Assembly (NCBI RefSeq): GCF_028622875.1
Contig: NZ_CP117709.1
Location: 5,149,001 to 5,213,000 of the forward strand
DNA: 64,000 bases
Reading direction: 5' to 3'
Source of the DNA: Streptomyces sp. MMBL 11-1
GTDB taxonomy: Bacteria > Actinomycetota > Actinomycetes > Streptomycetales > Streptomycetaceae
The translations under genes were made by a program, and so were the position numbers. Below are positions 16,124 through 24,134 of the stretch, piece by piece. The first letter of the stretch is position 1. The number at the start of each line of letters is the position of its first letter. The notes below the pieces were generated by a model. The model saw only the letters and a program-made list of their open reading frames with translations. It made no database searches and was not told the DNA's origin.

Positions 16124-16705
16124 TCACAGACCCGGCCGTCGCTTAATAGTCGCCTGGAGGATGACAGTCTCCTCCTGCACCGGCCGACTCCGCTCCAGAA
16201 AATCGAGGAGCGCCGCCCGGCGCTCCGGGTCAGCGGTGAGCATCGCGTAGAGCTTCGGCTCGATAGCCACGGCCGCACCGCCGTACCACAGGGCAGAATT
16301 TAGCAGCCGCAGCCCTTCGATATCGTCGAGGAAACCGCCCTCCGGACGGCAACCCCAGGGGCACGCCAGGGCTTCCATCAGCCCCCAGATTCGGCAGACC
16401 ATCGGCCGGTCCTCGTACACCCGGCACACCAGACGTGAGAGATCCAGCGCTGAACAAGCAGTCCCTGCTGCCTCGCCGTTCGTCAAGGGGATCGCACGAC
16501 CGTCCACCCACCGGTGGCCCCGGGATTCGATACGGCGCCGCTCCAGGGGGCTGAGCTGCACGGGGCCGCACGCCGACGCACATTCCCCGATGCATTTCAT
16601 GCGTGGGAGGGAACGGTATAGCTCATCAAGCTTCTTCGGATTGGGCTCTCGGGCCGGCCCGCCGGCCAAGGCCGTGACCGTGGCTACCGCCTCGTCAATT
16701 TCCAT
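16124..16705 (-). CDS. YkgJ-family cysteine-cluster protein, 193 aa
   Basis: Eight cysteines are arranged as in the YkgJ (Fe-S/zinc cluster) family: C38, C42, C46, then C84, C94, C104, C115 and C119, including VCRVYEDRPMVCRIWG. Family members are small cytoplasmic metal-cluster proteins of unclear function. The start ATG 16705 is divergent from the 16873 gene, and palindrome copy D lies 42 bp upstream. It is the only minus-strand gene of the accessory segment. Confidence 0.8.
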   Translation of the reverse strand: MEIDEAVATVTALAGGPAREPNPKKLDELYRSLPRMKCIGECASACGPVQLSPLERRRIESRGHRWVDGRAIPLTNGEAAGTACSALDLSRLVCRVYEDRPMVCRIWGLMEALACPWGCRPEGGFLDDIEGLRLLNSALWYGGAAVAIEPKLYAMLTADPERRAALLDFLERSRPVQEETVILQATIKRRPGL

Positions 16706-16746
16706 GTCCAGCAGGTTATGTGCGCGACCATCGGGACGTGGTGCAC

Positions 16747-16764
16747 GTCACCCGTACGAGTGAC
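16747..16764 (-). promoter_or_regulatory. Conserved accessory-region palindrome, copy D (inverted)
   Basis: GTCACCCGTACGAGTGAC on +; complement GTCACTCGTACGGGTGAC. It lies in the divergent promoter region between the YkgJ-type gene (start 16705) and the 16873 gene, so one protein bound here could control both. Confidence 0.65.
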
Positions 16765-16830
16765 GGACTATCAATGCGGGCGTCATGGCCGTAACTGCGA
16801 CTTCGGCCCTCTTGATGACCGGTCCGACGG

Positions 16831-16836
16831 TATGAT
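16831..16836 (+). promoter_or_regulatory. -10 box TATGAT upstream of the 16873 gene
   Basis: A near-consensus TATGAT placed about 36 bp before the ATG. No good -35 sits 17-18 bp upstream, which would fit activator dependence. Confidence 0.5.
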
Positions 16837-16872
16837 CGCGAGCTGTTGGAGCAGTACGTGAGGGGGCGGGGC

Positions 16873-17190
16873 ATGAGGAAGAAGTCGCAGCAGACGTCGC
16901 AGGACCACCTGACGGAGTCTCTGCACCGGATCGTCGAAGAGGCGAACCTGGCGCTGGCTCAGACGGACGGTGAGTGCCTCGACGCCCGGCTCTCGCCGCG
17001 ACAGCAGGACTACCTCCGGGACCTGCTGCTGGGGCGGGATGACGAGGTCGCTGAGGGCATCCGGGCGCTCCTGGAGCGCGGGAAGCCCCATCTTCGGGTG
17101 CTTCCTGACCAGCGCCGCTGCGAAGAACCCGCAGGTCAGAACGATGATCCTACAACCAATGCGTTCTGGTACGGTTCGTCAATGCGATGA
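16873..17190 (+). CDS. Hypothetical helical protein, 105 aa
   Basis: ATG 16873 ([10 protein letters not shown]) has a GGGGGCGGGG stretch upstream; a TTG/GTG extension to 16846 is possible. It is mostly helical and acidic through residue 70 ([17 protein letters not shown], then [15 protein letters not shown]), with a disordered tail. Its stop overlaps the next small gene in an ATGA arrangement. No family is recognised; the pairing with a 46-aa partner recalls small two-gene modules, but nothing proves a toxin-antitoxin role. Confidence 0.65.
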   Translation: MRKKSQQTSQDHLTESLHRIVEEANLALAQTDGECLDARLSPRQQDYLRDLLLGRDDEVAEGIRALLERGKPHLRVLPDQRRCEEPAGQNDDPTTNAFWYGSSMR

Positions 17191-17327
17191 AATCAGCTTT
17201 CATTCCTTTCGACGAACGTCTCGCCATGATCAACGACGTCGTCAAGCCCGGCTACGCGGAGCTGAAGTCCGAGTGGCTCTTCCGTCAGACCGCTGTGACC
17301 AGCGGCTCTGCCGTCTCCGGGGGCTGA
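17187..17327 (+). CDS. Small protein, 46 aa, translationally coupled
   Basis: ATG 17187 overlaps the preceding TGA (ATGA), the usual sign of coupled translation. The 46 residues start [19 protein letters not shown] and end in a Ser/Gly-rich GSAVSGG. A terminator begins 17 bp after the stop, so a transcript ends right after it. It could be a genuine microprotein, a peptide precursor or a remnant at the element edge; no homology is recognised. Confidence 0.45.
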   Translation: MKSAFIPFDERLAMINDVVKPGYAELKSEWLFRQTAVTSGSAVSGG

Positions 17328-17343
17328 GACATCCGACAGGGGA

Positions 17344-17375
17344 AAGGGCCGGGAAGGGAAATCCCGGCCCTTTTT
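17344..17375 (+). terminator. Rho-independent terminator at the right end of the accessory segment
   Basis: Stem aagggccggga / tcccggccctt with a 7-nt loop and five T. Everything after it shows core-chromosome composition. Confidence 0.88.
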
Positions 17376-17461
17376 CGCGTGTCGGGATGTTTGCGATAAG
17401 GGCAGCGGAATGGCTAGCTTGCAGAGCCGCTCACATCCCCTTCCCCAAGGATGAAATCTCC

Positions 17462-17764
17462 ATGAAGAAGTCTGCTGCCAAGACTCTCGGTGTCGCCGCT
17501 CTCGGCGCCGCTTTCGCCGCTGCCGCCGCCGGCAGCGCCTCCGCCGCCCCCTCGCTGCCGCTGGACGCCGCCGCCGGGGCGCTCCCCGTCTCGACGATGG
17601 CGCTCGACACCGTCGCGAAGTCGGCCCAGAACGCGCCGGTCCAGGAGACCGTCGGCAAGGTCCTCGGCGGCGACGCCACCGACGCGGCCGCCCCGGTCAC
17701 CGGCCTGCTCGGCGGACTGCCCACCAAGGGCCTCACCGCCAACGGGATTCCGCTCGGCGGCTGA
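17462..17764 (+). CDS. Small secreted alanine-rich protein, 100 aa
   Basis: ATG 17462 has AAGGA upstream. A clear Sec signal peptide (MKKSAAKTLGVAALGAAFAA ... SASA) is followed by a mature part of about 70 residues, hydrophobic and small-residue-rich, ending TKGLTANGIPLGG. It resembles the secreted protein at 24905-25324 in style, a type common in Streptomyces genomes and often misnamed ATP-binding protein. The function is unknown, presumably at the cell surface. Confidence 0.75.
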   Translation: MKKSAAKTLGVAALGAAFAAAAAGSASAAPSLPLDAAAGALPVSTMALDTVAKSAQNAPVQETVGKVLGGDATDAAAPVTGLLGGLPTKGLTANGIPLGG

Positions 17765-17870
17765 GAGGCCGCCGGGCCACCGGCGCCACCCCGCACATGC
17801 CGGTGGGGCGCACACCCTGATCCAGGGTGTGCGCCCCACCGCGCGTTCTCGCTCCCCGTGACGCGGCGCG

Positions 17871-18077
17871 TCACCAGGCCGTCGCGGAGGAAGCGGACTT
17901 CTCCGAGGGAAGCAGCGCCCACAGCGCCAGGTAGAGCAGGAACTGCGGGCCGGGCAGCAGACACGAGACGACGAAGATGACGCGCATCGTGCTTGCGGAG
18001 ATACCGAAGCGCCGGGCGAGGCCCGCGCACACTCCGCCGATCATGCGGCCTTCGCGGGGGCGGACAAGTGCGGCCAT
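17871..18077 (-). CDS. PspC-domain protein, 68 aa
   Basis: A single PspC domain: VRPREGRMIGGVCAGLARRF is the typical opening, followed by one hydrophobic segment (MRVIFVVSCLLPGPQFLLYL). PspC proteins take part in phage-shock/envelope-stress responses and sit in the cytoplasmic membrane. The start ATG 18077 gives the usual length for stand-alone PspC proteins. Confidence 0.85.
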   Translation of the reverse strand: MAALVRPREGRMIGGVCAGLARRFGISASTMRVIFVVSCLLPGPQFLLYLALWALLPSEKSASSATAW

Positions 18078-18172
18078 GGTGGGCTCCTTCGCGAACCGTT
18101 GCGGTGAGGAGCGGCCGTGTGCGCTCCCCGATGTATCCATGGTGCCGCCGCGAAGGGGGACAAAGCATCGCT

Positions 18173-18832
18173 CTACGGTGCGAGGCCGACCCCGGTAATC
18201 GTCGGGGTCGGCCCCCCAGGGGCCTCCCCCCTGAGACGGGTCTCCTGCCGGTAGTGGGGCAGGTCCCGTACCCCCGGCAGCCCCCGGCGGCGCAGCCGCG
18301 TCCGGCAGACCGGGACGACCAGCAGATGGGCCAGTACCACCCCGGTGGTGTTCAGCAGCAGCGAGTCGATGTCGACGATCTGACCGGGCACGCCGGTCTG
18401 GCCCAGCTCGATGGCCAGGGAGATGAGCGCCCCGGCGGCGACCGTACGCAGCAGGGAGACCCAGGGGGAGACGAAGATCCGGCCCCCGGCCATCGGCAGC
18501 AGCACCCCGAGCGGGGCCAGCAGCAACAACGCCCCGCCGATCCGGCGGGCCGCCTCGGCCGGTCCCAGCGCGAGGTCCGCCCTGATCCCGGCGAGCGGCT
18601 GGAAATTCGCCGCCGTGATCCAGGGAACGTCCAGCGGGCGCAGCGTCAGCCACCCGACGAACAGCAGATGCGCGACAAGGAGAGTGACCCCCGCCGCGCG
18701 GAAGTGGATGACGGTCTGGCCGTCCGAACTGTGACGCACGTCCACCAAGACGCCGCGACCGGCAGGATCGGTTCCGCGCTGCCGCGGACCGGAGCCCGGG
18801 CGGCTCTCCCGGCCGCCGCGCGACCCGATCAC
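18173..18832 (-). CDS. VanZ-family membrane protein, up to 219 aa
   Basis: Four to five hydrophobic segments with the VanZ pattern (TLRPLDVPWITAANFQPL, then ISLAIELGQTGVPGQIVDID and LLNTTGVVLAHLL). Streptomyces VanZ-like proteins are multipass membrane proteins of uncertain role. The GTG at 18832 gives an unusual basic N-terminus of 30 residues, so the real start may lie downstream. Confidence 0.8.
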   Translation of the reverse strand: MIGSRGGRESRPGSGPRQRGTDPAGRGVLVDVRHSSDGQTVIHFRAAGVTLLVAHLLFVGWLTLRPLDVPWITAANFQPLAGIRADLALGPAEAARRIGGALLLLAPLGVLLPMAGGRIFVSPWVSLLRTVAAGALISLAIELGQTGVPGQIVDIDSLLLNTTGVVLAHLLVVPVCRTRLRRRGLPGVRDLPHYRQETRLRGEAPGGPTPTITGVGLAP

Positions 18833-18939
18833 ACGGGACCCGTCCCGGCCGGGGCGGACCGCGCCGGTCCAGCCGGGCAGCGTCAGTGCAGCCGGGCCGT
18901 GTCGGCCGGGGCAGGCGATCTCAGTGCGACCGGGCCGCG

Positions 18940-19575
18940 TCAGTCCAGCCGGGCCGCGTCCGGCGTGGCCAGGTCACCCGGCCGGGACTTCGTCTGCGAG
19001 GTGCAGAGATAGCCGCGCGGCGGGTAGTCCCCGGGCCCGCCCAGGACCACCGAACCGTCCCTGACGAGCGTCTCACTCTCCGCGTACGTGCACACCAGCT
19101 GCGCCAGCGCCTCCGCCGACAGGTCCTCCGGCTGGCTGCTGAGGCGCACGGTGCCCGCCGGGTCGCCGTCCCGGGCCGGAGTCACCCGCAGCCCGGCCGG
19201 AACCGCGGTGGTGAACCCGGCCCGCCGCTCGTTCGCGGGCGGCGCCTGCTGGACCTCCTCCAGCAGCGCCCGGGCGACCACCACCGGATCGGCGCCCGCC
19301 GCGTCCGCCGCCACCGGCCGGTCCGCGGTGACCAGCTGCGAGGTGCACACCAGGTACACCGTGGCGCTCACGCCGTCCGGCGACCGGGTGGCGACGTCCG
19401 ACGAGGACAGCCGGCACGGCACCCGGGAGGGCGCGGCCCCCGCGTCCACCGGCACCGAGGTCGTACGGATCCCGCACCCGGAGGCCAGCGCCGCGGCCGC
19501 CAGTACGGCCGCCACCGAGGCCGCCGTACGCCGCCGGAGCGGACCTCGCCGGTACGTGACATCGCCGTGCTTCAC
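18940..19575 (-). CDS. Lipoprotein of the afsQ locus, 211 aa
   Basis: A lipobox (ALASGC) follows a basic N-region and hydrophobic core, so the mature protein starts at Cys34 and is lipid-anchored outside the membrane. The following 175 residues contain paired cysteines and a GerM-like stretch (VVVARALLEEVQQAP). ATG 19575 overlaps the afsQ2 stop by 4 bp, so it is the third gene of the afsQ operon. The S. coelicolor counterpart is, as I recall, SCO4905. It may modulate the sensor kinase, as CseA does for CseC; that is analogy. Confidence 0.82.
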   Translation of the reverse strand: MKHGDVTYRRGPLRRRTAASVAAVLAAAALASGCGIRTTSVPVDAGAAPSRVPCRLSSSDVATRSPDGVSATVYLVCTSQLVTADRPVAADAAGADPVVVARALLEEVQQAPPANERRAGFTTAVPAGLRVTPARDGDPAGTVRLSSQPEDLSAEALAQLVCTYAESETLVRDGSVVLGGPGDYPPRGYLCTSQTKSRPGDLATPDAARLD

Positions 19576-21101
19576 GTCGCCCCGTTCTCGTCCGGGGCGT
19601 GGGCCCCCGGTCCGTCGTGGTGCGCGAGCTTCTCGGCGTCGCGCGGCAGCCGCAGTTCGAAGACGGCACCGCCGTCCGGGGAGTTCGCCGCCGTGATGTC
19701 ACCGCCGTGGATGTGCGCGTTCTCCATGGCGATGGAGAGGCCGAGCCCGCTGCCCTCCGACCGAGGCCGGGAGGCGCTGGCCTTGTAGAAACGGTCGAAG
19801 ACGTGCGGCAGCACGTCCTCGGGGATGCCCGGACCGTGGTCCCGTACCTCGATGACCAGCTCCTCGCCCTCGGTCCGCACCCGGACGCCCACCGGCGAGC
19901 CCCCGTGCTTGAGTGCGTTGCCGATCAGATTGGCCAGGATCACATCGAGCCGGCGCGGATCGAGCCGGACCATCATGCCGCGTTCCGCGTCCAGGTCCAC
20001 CGCGTCCAGCCAGGCCCGCGCGTCGATGCACGCGGTCACCTGGTCGGCGACGTCGACCGTGTCCAGCACCAGACGGGCCGTGCCCGCGTCGAAGCGGGTC
20101 ACCTCCATCAGGTTCTCCACCAGGTCGTTCAGCCGCCGGGTCTCGCTGACCACCAGATGCACGGCGGGCGCGATCATCGGGTCGAGGGTGTCCGCCTCGT
20201 CCTCCAGCACCTCGGCCACCGCGGTGATCGCGGTCAGCGGGGTGCGCAGCTCGTGCGACATGTCGGCGACGAACCGCCGACTCGCCTCCTCCCGCGCGCT
20301 CATGTCCGCGACCCTCTTCTCCAGCGATCCGGCCGTTCTGTTGAACGTACGGGAGAGATCGGCGAGTTCGTCCGTGCCGGAGACCACGAGCCGGGTGTCG
20401 AGCTTGCCCTCGCCGAGCTTGCGGGCCGCGTCGCCGAGCCGCTGCACCGGGCGCAGCACCGTCGTGGCGGCGGCCTGCGCGAGCAGTGCCGAGCCGACCA
20501 GCGCGAGGGCGGTGGCGATCCCCAGCGACCAGGCCAGCGAGTTGAGGTCCTGCCGCTCCTGGTCGAGGGACTTGAGCATGTAGCCGGTCGGGCCGCCGCC
20601 GATGATCCGCGTACCGGCGACCAGGTACGGCGTGCCGGATATGCTCGTCCGCTGCCAGAACAGGTGGTACTCGTGCTCGTTGCTCGACGTCAGTGGCTGC
20701 TTCCGGGACACCTGTTCCTGCAGCGAGTCCGGCACATCGGCCCGGGTGAAGGTGTCCAGGTCGGAGTAGCCCACGATCGGCTTGCCGCGCTCGCGTTCGG
20801 CCTCCAGCAGCACGTCGTAGCCCAGGCTGCTGGACGCCATCCTCTTGGCGGCCCGCTGGAGGTCGTCCTTGGTGGTACGGGTCGGCAGCTCCGCCGCGGT
20901 GTCCTGCATCTGCCGCCGGAAGTCGTCGAGCGCGGTGTCCTGGGTGCGGGTCAGCACGGCCTCGCGGTTGAGCCAGTACGCGATCCCCGAAGCGGACACC
21001 GCGGCCGTCAGCGCCACCAGCGCGAACACCACGACCAGGCGCAGCCGCAGACTGGTCCAGCGCAGACCTGCCCGCAGGGACCGCTTGGCGGTTTCGGTCA
21101 C
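19572..21101 (-). CDS. afsQ2: AfsQ2 sensor histidine kinase, 509 aa
   Basis: Membrane sensor of the AfsQ1/AfsQ2 system, which links nitrogen/glutamate signals to antibiotic production and development. Order: short cytoplasmic N-terminus, TM1 (LVVVFALVALTAAVSASGIA), extracytoplasmic sensor of about 140 residues, TM2, HAMP (RPVQRLGDAARKLGEGKLD), HisKA with His283 in DMSHELRTPLTAI, and HATPase with GSGLGLSI. The GTG start at 21101 overlaps the afsQ1 stop by 4 bp. Identity rests on gene order with divergent sigQ and the downstream lipoprotein. Confidence 0.92.
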   Translation of the reverse strand: MTETAKRSLRAGLRWTSLRLRLVVVFALVALTAAVSASGIAYWLNREAVLTRTQDTALDDFRRQMQDTAAELPTRTTKDDLQRAAKRMASSSLGYDVLLEAERERGKPIVGYSDLDTFTRADVPDSLQEQVSRKQPLTSSNEHEYHLFWQRTSISGTPYLVAGTRIIGGGPTGYMLKSLDQERQDLNSLAWSLGIATALALVGSALLAQAAATTVLRPVQRLGDAARKLGEGKLDTRLVVSGTDELADLSRTFNRTAGSLEKRVADMSAREEASRRFVADMSHELRTPLTAITAVAEVLEDEADTLDPMIAPAVHLVVSETRRLNDLVENLMEVTRFDAGTARLVLDTVDVADQVTACIDARAWLDAVDLDAERGMMVRLDPRRLDVILANLIGNALKHGGSPVGVRVRTEGEELVIEVRDHGPGIPEDVLPHVFDRFYKASASRPRSEGSGLGLSIAMENAHIHGGDITAANSPDGGAVFELRLPRDAEKLAHHDGPGAHAPDENGAT

Positions 21102-21784
21102 TGAGGCGAGTCCAGCCGGTATCCCACGCCCCGCACCGTGCGGATCAGGGTCGGGGAGGACGGCACGTCCTCCACCTTCGCGCGCAGCCGCTGCACACAG
21201 GCGTCCACCAGACGGGAGTCGCCCAGGTAGTCGTGCTCCCACACCAGGCGCAGCAACTGCTGCCGGGACAGGGCCTGGCCGGGCCGGCGGCTCAGCTCCA
21301 GCAGGAGCCGCAGCTCGGTCGGTGTGAGCTGCAGATCCTCGCCGTCCTTGGTGACGGTCATGGCGGAGCGGTCGATCACCACGTTGCCGAAGGTCGCCGA
21401 GTCGGTCGACTCGCGCTCCCCCCGGCGCAGCACCGCCCGGATCCGGGCGTCCAGCACCCGGCCCTGGACAGGTTTCACCACATAGTCGTCCGCGCCGGAC
21501 TCCAGTCCCACCACGACGTCGATGTCGTCGCTGCGCGCGGTCAGCAGAATGATCGGCAGTTGGTCGGTGCGGCGGATACGCCGGCACACCTCGAAACCGT
21601 CGATCCCGGGCAGCATCACATCCAGCACGACCAGGTCGGGCCGCTGCTCGCGCAGCAGCTCCAGGCCGTCCTCTCCCGTCGCCGCGGTGGCCACACGGTG
21701 GCCCTGGCGTGACAGCGAGAGTTCGAGGGCCGTGCGGATGGCGTCGTCGTCCTCGATCAGCAACAGGAAAGGCACGGACGTCAT
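21098..21784 (-). CDS. afsQ1: AfsQ1 OmpR-type response regulator, 228 aa
   Basis: Receiver domain with acidic triad (LIEDDD), phospho-acceptor Asp55 (LVVLDVMLPG) and conserved Lys in DDYVVKPVQ, followed by a winged-helix DNA-binding domain (LTPTELRLLLELSRRPGQAL ... RLRAKVED). ATG 21784 is chosen by alignment to the receiver start; longer starts add an unrelated leader. It is divergent from sigQ, with a matching AfsQ1 box between them. In S. coelicolor AfsQ1 activates sigQ and antibiotic-pathway regulators. Confidence 0.94.
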   Translation of the reverse strand: MTSVPFLLLIEDDDAIRTALELSLSRQGHRVATAATGEDGLELLREQRPDLVVLDVMLPGIDGFEVCRRIRRTDQLPIILLTARSDDIDVVVGLESGADDYVVKPVQGRVLDARIRAVLRRGERESTDSATFGNVVIDRSAMTVTKDGEDLQLTPTELRLLLELSRRPGQALSRQQLLRLVWEHDYLGDSRLVDACVQRLRAKVEDVPSSPTLIRTVRGVGYRLDSPQ

Positions 21785-21857
21785 TCTGGCCCATGGTGGC
21801 GCTTCAGTTCGACCTGTGGCCCCGTCGGATCTTCCGGGCACGGCTCCGACCACCCCT

Positions 21858-21873
21858 GTGACAGGCCTGTGAC
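21858..21873 (+). promoter_or_regulatory. AfsQ1-binding box (GTGAC-N6-GTGAC)
   Basis: The direct repeat GTGAC AGGCCT GTGAC fits the published AfsQ1 consensus GTnAC-n6-GTnAC. It is in the sigQ/afsQ1 intergenic region, 85 bp from the sigQ start, as expected for AfsQ1 control of sigQ. Confidence 0.85.
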
Positions 21874-21957
21874 AGTCGGGGGACAGCGTCATGAAACTGC
21901 CCCGGCAAGCTCTTCGACATCAGGGAACGAACGGACTCCACCGATAGGGGGCGCGAG

Positions 21958-22725
21958 ATGAACGCACTGCACAGCACCAGCTCAAGCGCAGTTGTCACGC
22001 GTCTCCACGATGTCGGGCGGAGCACGGAGAAGTCCGGTGCGATGGCCGTGCGGGGGTGTGTCCGGAGCACCGGGCGGCAGCACCAGGCGACCGCGGAGCA
22101 GGTGCGCATGCCGTACATCGCGGTGGTCGATGTCCCCAAGGGGGCGGCGGACGCGTACGGGGAGTCCACGGGGGATCGCACGGCCCGGACGGAGAACGCG
22201 GACGCCGAAGCGGTGTTCACGGCCTACGTCCAGGAGCGACGGGCCTCCCTGTACGCGACCGCCTACCACCTGACCGGTGACCGGTTCGAGGCCGAGGACC
22301 TGTTGCAGAGCGCGCTGTTCTCGACGTACCGGGCGTGGGACCGGATCAGCGACAAGGCGGCGGTCGGCGGCTATCTGCGCCGCACCATGACCAATCTGCA
22401 CATCAGCGCCTGGCGCCGGCGCAAGCTCAACGAATACCCGACCGAGGAGCTGCCGGAGACGGTGGGCGACACGGACGCGATGCGCGGCACGGAGCTGCGG
22501 GCGGTGCTCTGGCAGGCACTCGCGCGGCTGCCCGAACTCCAGCGCACGATGCTGGTCCTGCGGTACTACGAGGGCCGCACCGACCCGGAGATCGCGTCGA
22601 TCCTCGACATCAGTGTCGGCACGGTGAAGTCCAGCATCTGGCGCTCCCTGCGCCGGCTGCGCGAGGACGAGGTCCTCAGCTTCGGACGTGACGAGCAGGA
22701 GTCCTTCGGCGAGCTGGTGGCCTGA
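21958..22725 (+). CDS. sigQ: ECF sigma factor SigQ, 255 aa
   Basis: Extracytoplasmic-function sigma factor of the SigE type. Region 2 is RASLYATAYHLTGDRFEAED with the DLLQSALFSTYRAWDRI helix; region 4 is LPELQRTMLVLRYYEGRTDP and SVGTVKSSIWRSLRRLRED. About 75 N-terminal residues precede region 2, so the start could be a later ATG (22042 or 22108). It is transcribed divergently from afsQ1-afsQ2, as in S. coelicolor, where it acts under AfsQ1. Confidence 0.92.
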   Translation: MNALHSTSSSAVVTRLHDVGRSTEKSGAMAVRGCVRSTGRQHQATAEQVRMPYIAVVDVPKGAADAYGESTGDRTARTENADAEAVFTAYVQERRASLYATAYHLTGDRFEAEDLLQSALFSTYRAWDRISDKAAVGGYLRRTMTNLHISAWRRRKLNEYPTEELPETVGDTDAMRGTELRAVLWQALARLPELQRTMLVLRYYEGRTDPEIASILDISVGTVKSSIWRSLRRLREDEVLSFGRDEQESFGELVA

Positions 22726-23044
22726 GGCTGGGCCCTTCGCTTCGGGGGAGGCGGGGGCCGCGGGGGGAGTACGGGGGAAATACGGGGGAGCAGTAGAAAC
22801 GGGGACCGAGGGGGTTCGGGGGAACCACGGGGGAACGGCCCGTCGCTTCGGGGGAGGCGTGGGTCACGGGGGAAACACAGCGGGGTCGTACGGGCCGGGG
22901 GGTCCTGTACGGCCCCGCTTTCCGTGGGGTCAAGAGGGCCAAGGGCACCGACGCCGCGGAGAACGCCAAGGGTGAGGCGAAGCAGAGCTGCATCACAGGC
23001 CGTGAAGAAGCGTATTCGGCCCTGCGGACCAGGAAGTGAGCAAA
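22726..23044. other. G-rich intergenic repeat region
   Basis: No gene is seen. Between about 22740 and 22880 the + strand carries at least six ACGGGGGAA/TCGGGGGA-type units. A near-perfect inverted repeat (agcggggtcgtac / gtacggccccgct, 22879-22919) follows and probably terminates sigQ transcription. Confidence 0.6.
22879..22922 (+). terminator. Probable sigQ terminator
   Basis: 13-bp stem with one mismatch (agcggggtcgtac / gtacggccccgct), 15-nt loop, followed by TTTCC. Confidence 0.65.
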
Positions 23045-24112
23045 GTGAGCACCGCAGCTGCGGGCCGAACGAGGCCGGCGTGGAAGGTCTGGGCGGTCGT
23101 GGCCGCCGTGGTCGTGGTGATCGCGGGGCTGTTGCACGCCTGGCGCAACACCAACGTGCTGACGGCGGACAGGCTCTGTGGGGACCTGGTCTCGGCGGAG
23201 AAGGCGGACGCGGTCCTTCCGGGGTCCGGGCGTCTGGACGCCGAAGGGGACGGTCTGGATGACGGCGACCTGACGGATACGACGTGCAGTGTCGAGAAGT
23301 CGTCCGTCGCCCTCGGCTCAGGCGAGGGCCGGCTGACTGTTCGGCTCTGGGGGGTACGAGGCTACGATCCGCTGACGTTCGAGAGTCAGCCCTACCCGAC
23401 GGGCGCTTCGTTCTTCAGCGGCGAGGTGACCGGCGGGGTCGACGCTCACAAGGCGTGGGTCATGCTGCCCGAGAAGTGCTGGACGGACCGGCCGGTGGTC
23501 GCCGAGTTCAACATCACCGAAGCGGCTGCCGACCGCACCGCCTTCGCCGTCCTGGCCACCGACACCGTACGGACCATCGCGGCTCGGACCGGATGCGGTG
23601 ACCTCCCAGGGAAGCCCGGAACGCTCGTGTCTCCTCGCTCCGACGCCGCCCGTCCGGTCTCCGCGGGACAGGTGTGCGGGCTGGACGGCCTGACCGTCCG
23701 AGGCCAGGTGCCGGCAGGGGCGAAGGTCCTCGACGAGGGGCAGAAGGCCCCCACCGACCTGTGGACCTGCAAGCTGACCCTGGACGACGGGACGCGCGGC
23801 CATGTCCGTGCGGACGGCTTCATGAAGTACACGGCCTCCCGGGACCCGCTGCTCATCGCCGCCATGCGGAAGTTTCCGGGCACGGTCAACGGCGCGGCGC
23901 GGGGCGGCCGGGAAGCGGAGACCGTCGACAAGGGTGCTGGATTCATCCTGCGCTGTGCGGAGGGCGACCCCCTCTACCTGGCGGTGGAGTCGGGACAGCA
24001 GTACCTGGAGGCGAGCAAGCTCCACGCGGACCTTCCGCGGCGGGACGCCTACGTCGAGCCCTTCGTGAAGGCAGCCGCCAAGACCTTCGGCTGCGCGGCC
24101 CCCACCGGCTGA
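23045..24112 (+). CDS. Membrane-anchored extracytoplasmic protein, 355 aa
   Basis: A short basic N-terminus leads into one membrane segment (WAVVAAVVVVIAGLLHAW). The remaining 315 residues, outside the cell, contain several cysteines that could pair (LCGDLVS, TTCSVEK, EKCWTD, GCGDLPG, WTCKL, RCAEGD). The GTG at 23045 has AGGAA at suitable distance; GTG 23036 is an alternative. No domain is recognised. Confidence 0.75.
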   Translation: MSTAAAGRTRPAWKVWAVVAAVVVVIAGLLHAWRNTNVLTADRLCGDLVSAEKADAVLPGSGRLDAEGDGLDDGDLTDTTCSVEKSSVALGSGEGRLTVRLWGVRGYDPLTFESQPYPTGASFFSGEVTGGVDAHKAWVMLPEKCWTDRPVVAEFNITEAAADRTAFAVLATDTVRTIAARTGCGDLPGKPGTLVSPRSDAARPVSAGQVCGLDGLTVRGQVPAGAKVLDEGQKAPTDLWTCKLTLDDGTRGHVRADGFMKYTASRDPLLIAAMRKFPGTVNGAARGGREAETVDKGAGFILRCAEGDPLYLAVESGQQYLEASKLHADLPRRDAYVEPFVKAAAKTFGCAAPTG

Positions 24113-24134
24113 GCGCGAGCGGGGGCGCCCGTCC

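Noticed and set aside
1..17400. Search for integrase, relaxase, replication, capsid or CRISPR genes
   Set aside because: None could be recognised, so the element type is not stated.
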